Assembly: GCA_016293155.1 (NCBI GenBank)
Contig: JAEDEU010000110.1
Span: forward strand, 1-5,402
Source of the DNA: Clostridiaceae bacterium
GTDB lineage: Bacteria; Bacillota; Clostridia; Oscillospirales; Butyricicoccaceae
Direction of reading: 5' to 3'
DNA length: 5,402 nucleotides
This document shows positions 1 to 5,402 of the stretch, one piece after another. The notes below the pieces were generated by a model. It was not told the DNA's origin and did not search any database. It saw nothing but the letters and a program-made list of their open reading frames with translations. The stretch's first letter is position 1, and each line of letters opens with the position of its first letter. The translations under genes were made by a program, and so were the position numbers.

Positions 1-43
1 TGATGTACTTTGTTTCGCCCGGATTCGCCATGGATAACGGCAT
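1..43 (-). CDS. feoA: FeoA-family ferrous iron transport protein, N-terminal fragment (continues beyond the window)
   Basis: Only the first 14 codons are present, reading MPLSMANPGETKYI before the left edge cuts the gene. This opening strongly resembles clostridial FeoA proteins, small SH3-like cytoplasmic proteins of about 75 residues that support the FeoB Fe(II) transporter. The ATG at 43-41 is preceded by a near-perfect Shine-Dalgarno (GGAGGTGAT on the minus strand, 47-55), with 7 bases between GGAGG and the start. A sigma-A type promoter and two palindromes resembling DtxR-family operators lie just upstream, which fits an iron-responsive gene. A feoB or second feoA would be expected to the left, outside the window. 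The assignment rests on 14 residues plus promoter context, so it is probable rather than proven. Confidence 0.75.
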   Translation of the reverse strand, partial: MPLSMANPGETKYI

Positions 44-58
44 ACGATCACCTCCATT

Positions 59-74
59 ATTAGCCGTCGCTAAT
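59..74. promoter_or_regulatory. Operator-like palindrome 2 (ATTAGC-N4-GCTAAT)
   Basis: This is a second copy with the same 6-base arms and a different 4-base centre, 27 bp centre to centre from palindrome 1. It covers the predicted transcription start and ends 4 bases before the Shine-Dalgarno. Exact conservation of both arms while the centres differ indicates selection for protein binding rather than chance. Confidence 0.65.
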
Positions 75-80
75 CTACGC

Positions 81-112
81 ATTATATTAGCATACGCTAA
101 TGTCTTTGTCAA
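81..112 (-). promoter_or_regulatory. Promoter of the feoA-like gene
   Basis: On the minus strand there is a perfect -35 TTGACA (107-112). A -10 TAATAT (84-89) follows after a 17-base spacer; an overlapping TATAAT (81-86) would give a 20-base spacer. Transcription should start near 74-77, giving a leader of about 30 nt before the ATG at 43. One palindromic operator sits in the spacer and the second covers the likely start site, so bound repressor would block polymerase directly. Confidence 0.75.
86..101. promoter_or_regulatory. Operator-like palindrome 1 (ATTAGC-N4-GCTAAT), DtxR/IdeR type
   Basis: A perfect 6-base inverted repeat with a 4-base centre lies between the -35 and -10 elements of the feoA-like promoter. 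The TTAGC/GCTAA half-sites resemble the core of operators bound by DtxR-family Fe/Mn-dependent repressors. Binding here would occlude the promoter when iron is plentiful. The palindrome is directly visible; the protein that binds it is inferred. Confidence 0.65.
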
Positions 113-133
113 ATGCTTTTTTGCTAAAATAAT

Positions 134-167
134 GCACAGCAGTCTCCGACCGGCTGCTGTGCTTTTT
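134..167 (+). terminator. Orphan intrinsic-terminator-like hairpin
   Basis: A perfect 9-bp stem (GCACAGCAG at 134-142 with CTGCTGTGC at 154-162) and an 11-base loop are followed by TTTTT on the plus strand. On the minus strand the stem is followed by the weaker ATTATTTT. No plus-strand gene ends upstream of it. It may insulate the feoA-like promoter from PPDK read-through on the minus strand, or end an unrecognised plus-strand transcript. The rest of the gap (168-275) shows no gene, only a short GC-rich inverted repeat (197-201/206-210). Confidence 0.5.
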
Positions 168-275
168 GTTTAATCCTCTCTGTCGCATGCGCGATCCGGC
201 GGCGACGCCGTTCAAGCCGCGCAAGCGTGTCCCATGACGGATAAAATAAAGCAAATTTTTTGTTTTTTACAAAAG

Positions 276-308
276 AAGGGCGTTTCCTGTTTTCGGAAAC
301 GCCCTTTT
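276..308 (-). terminator. Terminator of the PPDK gene
   Basis: A 10-bp perfect inverted repeat (278-287 and 295-304), extendable by two A-T pairs, has a 7-base loop. On the minus strand it is followed by a T-rich run (TTCTTTT). It begins about 20 bases after the PPDK stop codon. T residues also follow the stem on the plus strand, so it could work in both directions. Confidence 0.9.
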
Positions 309-329
309 GATCAAATGGTGCAGATTATT

Positions 330-2951
<2,622 letters not shown>

Positions 2952-2959
2952 TCTATTTT

Positions 2960-2964
2960 CCTCC
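2960..2964 (-). promoter_or_regulatory. Ribosome binding site that fixes the PPDK start
   Basis: GGAGG on the minus strand, 8 bases before the ATG at 2951. The in-frame upstream ATG (2966-2964) overlaps its first base, so that ATG cannot be served by this site. Its use would add five residues (MEENR) not expected at the PPDK N-terminus. Confidence 0.9.
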
Positions 2965-3007
2965 ATAAATGATAACTTTTGTTCAATCTTTCTTTCGGCT
3001 CGACATC

Positions 3008-3036
3008 AGTATATCATATTTTATATCTCGATTCCA
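3008..3036 (-). promoter_or_regulatory. Promoter of the PPDK gene
   Basis: On the minus strand there is a TATACT -10 (3008-3013) with an upstream TG (TGaTATACT, extended -10). The -35 is poor (TGGAAT at 3031-3036, 17-base spacer). An A/T-rich stretch upstream (about 3046-3066) could act as an UP element and compensate. The predicted leader is about 50 nt. I saw no clear CcpA or Rex operator in this region. Confidence 0.6.
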
Positions 3037-3170
3037 CATCATCGTAAAAAATATTTCGTCTTTTTTCTATGTTTTTGTGTATTTTGAACGATTCCTTGTT
3101 ACATTTTATCGCTTTATCATGCTGTAATCCGTACTCTTACTACTCCTTTTGCCTCATTTACACGTTATCC

Positions 3171-3200
3171 TTGTCAGAGAATGCCGCCATGCGGTATAAT
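3171..3200 (+). promoter_or_regulatory. Promoter of the macro-domain gene
   Basis: TTGTCA (3171-3176), an 18-base spacer and a perfect TATAAT (3195-3200) predict a start near 3207 and a leader of about 60 nt. The leader holds a small inverted repeat (AGCGTG 3224-3229, CACGCT 3248-3253) just before the Shine-Dalgarno; it is too short to assign a role. Apart from the two divergent promoters, the 318-base PPDK-macro gap (2952-3269) is AT-rich and shows no gene. Confidence 0.7.
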
Positions 3201-3255
3201 GATAGAAAAATCGGTTTGATCAGAGCGTGCTGCACAGTTGTCAGATACACGCTGG

Positions 3256-3262
3256 AAGGAGG
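3256..3262 (+). promoter_or_regulatory. Ribosome binding site that fixes the macro-gene start
   Basis: AAGGAGG lies 7 bases before the ATG at 3270. The reading frame is open further upstream, to an ATG at 3069. That upstream start lies ahead of the predicted promoter, has no comparable Shine-Dalgarno, and would add 67 residues unlike any macro domain. Confidence 0.9.
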
Positions 3263-3269
3263 AACGGTT

Positions 3270-3788
3270 ATGCCCTTTCAAATCGTACGAAATGATATCA
3301 CCACGATGCAGGTCGATGCCATTGTAAACGCCGCCAATTCGCGTCTGGCGCAGGGCGGAGGCGTATGCGGAGGGATTTTCGCCGCCGCAGGCGCACAGGA
3401 ACTGACCCGCGCGTGCCGTGCAATCGGGCACTGCGACACCGGCGATGCCGTCATCACGCCGGGCTTTCGCCTGCCCGCCCGCTATATCATCCATGCAGTC
3501 GGCCCGATCTGGCAGGGCGGAACGAACGGAGAGGAAGCGCTGCTGCGCTCCTGCTATCTGAACTCACTTGCGCTGGCGGAGCGGCACGGGCTGCGCTCCA
3601 TTGCCTTCCCGCTGATCTCCTCCGGCATCTACGGCTATCCCAAAGCCGCCGCTCTCTCCGTGGCGGTATCTGCCATCAGCAGCTTTCTGCCCGAGCACGA
3701 CATGACGGTCTGTCTGGTGATTTTTGACCGTCCAACCTATGCGCTGTGCTGCGAGCAATTTCCCGAGCTGATTGTCCAGCCCAAATAA
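3270..3788 (+). CDS. Macro-domain protein (probable O-acetyl-ADP-ribose deacetylase / ADP-ribosyl hydrolase)
   Basis: A 172-residue stand-alone macro domain, the usual length for the family. Such cytoplasmic proteins bind ADP-ribose; many hydrolyse O-acetyl-ADP-ribose or remove ADP-ribose from proteins, and E. coli YmdB also affects RNase III. Visible motifs are VDAIVNAAN (15-23, adenine/ribose contacts), the glycine-rich GGGVCGGI loop (29-36), a central GDAVITPGFRLPARYIIHAVGP (58-79), and the diphosphate loop SSGIYGYP (117-124). MacroD-type enzymes usually have Asp in the first loop (GGGVDGxIH); here it is Cys33, with Phe37 where His is common. Catalytic activity is therefore less certain than ligand binding. 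It has its own promoter and terminator. No ADP-ribosyltransferase, sirtuin or lipoate-related partner gene is next to it, so its substrate is unknown. Confidence 0.9.
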   Translation: MPFQIVRNDITTMQVDAIVNAANSRLAQGGGVCGGIFAAAGAQELTRACRAIGHCDTGDAVITPGFRLPARYIIHAVGPIWQGGTNGEEALLRSCYLNSLALAERHGLRSIAFPLISSGIYGYPKAAALSVAVSAISSFLPEHDMTVCLVIFDRPTYALCCEQFPELIVQPK

Positions 3789-3797
3789 GATGCAGAA

Positions 3798-3821
3798 AAG
3801 CCGCCTTTCGGCGGCTTTTTT
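3798..3821 (+). terminator. Terminator of the macro-domain gene
   Basis: An 8-bp stem (3798-3805 with 3810-3817), a TTTC tetraloop and a run of T residues to 3821 begin 9 bases after the stop codon. On the minus strand the stem is followed by TTTTCTG, so it could also back up the terminator of the converging minus-strand RNA. Confidence 0.92.
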
Positions 3822-3833
3822 ATTTTAACATAA

Positions 3834-3873
3834 AAACAGGCGCGGCATGCGTTCGGAACTGCCGCGCCTGTTT
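3834..3873 (-). terminator. Terminator of the candidate ncRNA
   Basis: A 14-bp perfect stem (3834-3847 with 3860-3873) has a 12-base loop that contains its own small palindrome (GTTC-G-GAAC, 3851-3859). On the minus strand the stem runs into TTTTTATGTT. The plus-strand tail (CTTTATCC) is poor, so the hairpin is oriented for the minus strand, although the plus-strand macro gene converges on it. Confidence 0.75.
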
Positions 3874-3982
3874 CTTTATCCCGCAGAGCCTGTGGAATCA
3901 CCGATCAGGATTATTCGGCTGAGTCTCTCCGGTTGATCGAACCGCTTACCCCCCGGAGCACGGCACGAATCATTTTAACTTT

Positions 3983-4002
3983 ATAGGCATAAAATAGCCT
4001 AT
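3983..4002. repeat. Inverted repeat ATAGGC-N8-GCCTAT
   Basis: Perfect 6-base arms lie just downstream of the ncRNA start and could form a 5' hairpin in that RNA. A third GCCTAT sits at 4029-4034, inside the promoter spacer, so a DNA-binding role is also possible. Nothing here decides between the two. Confidence 0.4.
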
Positions 4003-4014
4003 TCAGTTTATTAA

Positions 4015-4043
4015 ATTATATCATTCCCGCCTATACAATTCAA
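4015..4043 (-). promoter_or_regulatory. Strong minus-strand promoter of the candidate ncRNA
   Basis: TTGAAT (4038-4043), exactly 17 bases of spacer, and a perfect TATAAT (4015-4020) preceded by TG in extended -10 position. This is among the best promoters in the window, yet it reads away from the XRE gene into a stretch without a protein gene. An imperfect inverted repeat (CCCGCCTATA at 4026-4035, TATACGGG at 4056-4063) flanks the -35 and might be a regulator site. Confidence 0.75.
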
Positions 4044-4116
4044 GGGGAAATAAATTATACGGGCAAACTTCTGCCGATTACTGCAATATTTTGACCGAAA
4101 CGTATGGGATGCGCTT

Positions 4117-4452
4117 ATGAATTATTACAAAATTGGACAACGAATCCGAACGCTGCGCAAGGCGCAGGGATTATCACAGGAACAGCTGGCAGAGCGGATT
4201 GGCATCTCTGTCACGCACATGAGTCACATTGAAACCGGCAACACCAAGCTGAGCCTGCCGGTGTTCGTGTGTATCGCGGATGTACTCGGCGTGCCGACGG
4301 ACGATCTGCTGCACGATCCGCCCACCTCACAAAGTACCTCCATCCATGAAATCGACAAGCTGCTGGCGCACTGTTCCCCACAGCAGGTGCGCATCATCAG
4401 CGACATCGTAAGAGCTGCCCGAATCTCTCTCAACAAGCATATGCACCACTGA
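4117..4452 (+). CDS. XRE-family helix-turn-helix transcriptional regulator
   Basis: A 111-residue cytoplasmic DNA-binding protein. Residues 6-62 form a Cro/C1-type HTH: IGQRIRTLRKAQGLSQEQLAERIGI supplies helices 1-2, SVTHMSHIETG (31-41) is the recognition helix region, and LPVFVCIADVLGVPTDDLL closes the domain. A polar linker (about 66-76) leads to a helical tail (78-106) that may dimerise; there is no peptidase or sensor domain. The ATG at 4117 is the only usual start in this frame after the stop at 4051, but the ribosome site is weak (GGGAT, 6 bases upstream) and I found no convincing plus-strand promoter. It starts about 70 bp behind the divergent ncRNA promoter, so that promoter and its own are natural targets. 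That is inferred from position only. Confidence 0.88.
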   Translation: MNYYKIGQRIRTLRKAQGLSQEQLAERIGISVTHMSHIETGNTKLSLPVFVCIADVLGVPTDDLLHDPPTSQSTSIHEIDKLLAHCSPQQVRIISDIVRAARISLNKHMHH

Positions 4453-4458
4453 ACGCAA

Positions 4459-4505
4459 AAACACCCGCCCGTCTGCATGGAAAACGGGTGGGTGTTTGTT
4501 TTTTT
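4459..4505. terminator. Bidirectional terminator between the convergent XRE and TagF-like genes
   Basis: A 14-bp stem with one G-T pair (4459-4472 with 4484-4497) and an 11-base loop. On the plus strand it is followed by a G and seven T residues; on the minus strand by TTTTTGCG. It starts 6 bases after the XRE stop and ends 11 bases before the end of the minus-strand gene, so it most likely serves both. Confidence 0.92.
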
Positions 4506-4515
4506 ACTTTTCCGG

Positions 4516-5402
4516 TCAGCGGAGCATTGCATCGACAATGCGCTCCACGGAATGTCCGTCACAGTAGGTGAGATATTTTTGGCGGAACACCTGGAGCTTT
4601 TCGAAGTCGTAGGACGACAGATCCGCAATCGCGCGGGTCAGCTCCTGACCGTCGCTGAACACCGGACCGGGTGCAATGTCCTCATACGCATAGTAGGTAT
4701 CCGCCTGATAGAAATAGGTGCGGTAATCCGGCGCGTACAGGAAGACCGGACGCTCGGTTGCGGCAAAGGTGAAGATCTCCTCACGGTAATCGCCGATCAT
4801 AATATCCGCAATCGCCATCAGCTCGGTAATCGTCATTTCCTCGGTCGCGTCGTGCAGGAACTCGGTATAGTATTTTGCGAGCTTCGGCTTCTGCTTGCGG
4901 AGCGTTTCGTCCGCGGTGTCGTTGTAGTAGACCACTGCATAGTCCTTACCGAGATACTCGTTCATGTACATATGGTCGATAAAGACCCACTTTTTCGGTC
5001 TGGTCAGCGTGTACCGCGCGGACGGCAGATAGAAGATCAGCTTTTTCTTCTTCGCCTCCGGGAATACCTGATACAGCTTCTCCCGTGCCTTGCGGCGGAA
5101 GTCCTCATCAAACAGCACATCCGTGGATGCGGCGCCCAGCGGCTGCACGCACTGTGCATCCTTCAGGCGGAATGCATCCCGGTAAATATCCGAAAATTCG
5201 TCGGATGCCACCGGAACCAGATCATAACGTCCGTGCAGCGGAGCAATTTCCAGCTCGCGGTCGCGGAGCCCGCCGATGACGGCGCGGGTGCTGTAGCCGA
5301 ACTTTCGGAACGGGAAGCCCTTGTCCCACAGCTGAACCACCTTGGTTTCCTCGCGGAGGTTGAGCAGGCTGACCAGCGTACACTCCGCCGCCAGCACGAT
5401 GT
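4516..5402 (-). CDS. CDP-glycerol glycerophosphotransferase (TagB/TagF)-like protein with altered active-site motifs, 5'-incomplete
   Basis: The frame is open to the right edge, so the visible 293+ residues lack the true N-terminus (the GTG at 5397 is not a supported start). Family members build teichoic-acid-like glycerol phosphate chains at the cytoplasmic membrane face. The fold signature is clear: VVQLW followed by KFGYS (20-36), PLGxxxTDxLFDE (86-98), KKKLIFYLPSARY (117-129), the late motif IADIMIGDY (197-204), ERPVFLYAPD (215-224), and PGPVFSDGQEL (243-253). Key positions differ, however. The WH of the usual WHGT/WHACG motif is WD (24-25); DYSS is DYRE (203-206); the FD that follows is FT (209-210); PRTD is ASTD (90-93); and the expected HP after the central strand is ND (159-160). 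It may use another substrate or be a non-catalytic paralogue. No signal peptide or membrane segment is seen in this part. Numbering counts from the codon at 5397. Confidence 0.8.
   Translation of the reverse strand, partial: IVLAAECTLVSLLNLREETKVVQLWDKGFPFRKFGYSTRAVIGGLRDRELEIAPLHGRYDLVPVASDEFSDIYRDAFRLKDAQCVQPLGAASTDVLFDEDFRRKAREKLYQVFPEAKKKKLIFYLPSARYTLTRPKKWVFIDHMYMNEYLGKDYAVVYYNDTADETLRKQKPKLAKYYTEFLHDATEEMTITELMAIADIMIGDYREEIFTFAATERPVFLYAPDYRTYFYQADTYYAYEDIAPGPVFSDGQELTRAIADLSSYDFEKLQVFRQKYLTYCDGHSVERIVDAMLR

Larger units (their letters stand above)
3831..4008 (-). ncRNA. Candidate structured noncoding RNA, about 178 nt, family not recognised
   Basis: The minus strand has a complete transcription unit with no convincing gene: a strong promoter (4015-4043), a predicted start near 4008 and a strong terminator ending near 3831. 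Between them lie several possible helices: a 5' hairpin (3983-3988/3997-4002), CUCCGG/CCGGAG (3953-3958/3927-3932) with an alternative inner stem (3940-3944/3930-3934), a stem with one G-G mismatch (3925-3932/3881-3888), and GCCGA/UCGGU (3915-3919/3900-3904). A long-range 8-bp pairing joins 3958-3965 to 3860-3867. The only minus-strand ORF I found (ATG at about 3973, 20 codons) lacks a ribosome site. The size is close to 6S RNA, but I could not draw the 6S rod structure, and I do not recognise signatures of common riboswitches, SRP RNA, RNase P or tmRNA. Existence as a transcript is inferred from signals. Confidence 0.5.

Noticed and set aside
3099..3115. TTGTTACATTTTATC as a possible Rex (NADH-sensing) operator near PPDK
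   Set aside because: Only the left half resembles the TTGTGAA half-site; there is no matching right half.
3069..3269. N-terminal extension of the macro protein from the ATG at 3069
   Set aside because: It precedes the TTGTCA-18-TATAAT promoter and lacks a Shine-Dalgarno. The added residues are hydrophobic and Cys-rich translation of AT-rich intergenic DNA, while AAGGAGG sits 7 bases before the ATG at 3270.
3847..3936. Short plus-strand ORF of 29 codons from an ATG in the hairpin after the macro gene
   Set aside because: It has no proper ribosome site, starts inside a terminator stem and runs opposite the candidate ncRNA. The peptide has no recognisable feature.
3930..3944. GGTTCGATCAACC on the minus strand, resembling a tRNA T-arm
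   Set aside because: The T-loop spacing does not give a 5-bp stem with a 7-base loop, and no acceptor, D or anticodon arm can be built around it.
3914..3975. Short minus-strand ORF of 20 codons inside the candidate ncRNA
   Set aside because: The ATG follows AAAGTTAAA with no Shine-Dalgarno, and the coding stretch coincides with predicted helices. A leader peptide cannot be fully excluded but is not supported.
4091..4121. TTGACC followed 19 bases later by TATGAA as a promoter for the XRE gene
   Set aside because: Spacing is long, the -10 is poor, and transcription would begin inside the coding sequence.

Overview
The window looks like chromosomal DNA of a low-redox, gut-type Clostridia (Firmicutes/Bacillota), most likely an Oscillospirales-like lineage. 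This rests on strong GGAGG Shine-Dalgarno sites, sigma-A type promoters, compact hairpin terminators, a FeoA-type iron protein, a Clostridium symbiosum-type pyruvate phosphate dikinase (PPDK), and GC-rich genes separated by AT-rich intergenic DNA. The taxonomic call is an inference from style and protein resemblance; there is no rRNA or tRNA to fix it.

Layout, left to right. Bases 1-43 hold the first 14 codons of a minus-strand feoA-like gene. Its promoter carries two near-identical palindromes (ATTAGC-N4-GCTAAT) that resemble operators of DtxR-family metal regulators. After an orphan hairpin (134-167) and the PPDK terminator (276-306) comes a complete PPDK gene (330-2951, minus). A 318-base AT-rich divergent region carries the PPDK promoter on the minus strand and the promoter of a single macro-domain protein on the plus strand (gene 3270-3788).

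The 328 bases between the macro gene and the next gene are not empty. They hold the macro-gene terminator and a well-formed minus-strand transcription unit: promoter TTGAAT-17-TATAAT, about 178 nt of hairpin-rich sequence without a convincing ORF, and a 14-bp terminator stem. I read it as a candidate structured noncoding RNA. To its right is a small XRE-family helix-turn-helix regulator (4117-4452, plus), starting about 70 bp behind the RNA promoter and transcribed divergently from it.

The right end (4516-5402, minus, incomplete at its 5' end) is a CDP-glycerol glycerophosphotransferase (TagB/TagF)-like protein in which several family-defining residues are changed. It shares a bidirectional terminator with the XRE gene.

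The genes do not form one operon or pathway. They are mostly single-gene units: iron uptake, pyruvate/PEP interconversion, ADP-ribose metabolism, a regulator, and a cell-surface polymer enzyme-like protein. The most interesting points are the candidate ncRNA, the paired metal-type operators, and the altered active-site motifs of the TagF-like and macro proteins.
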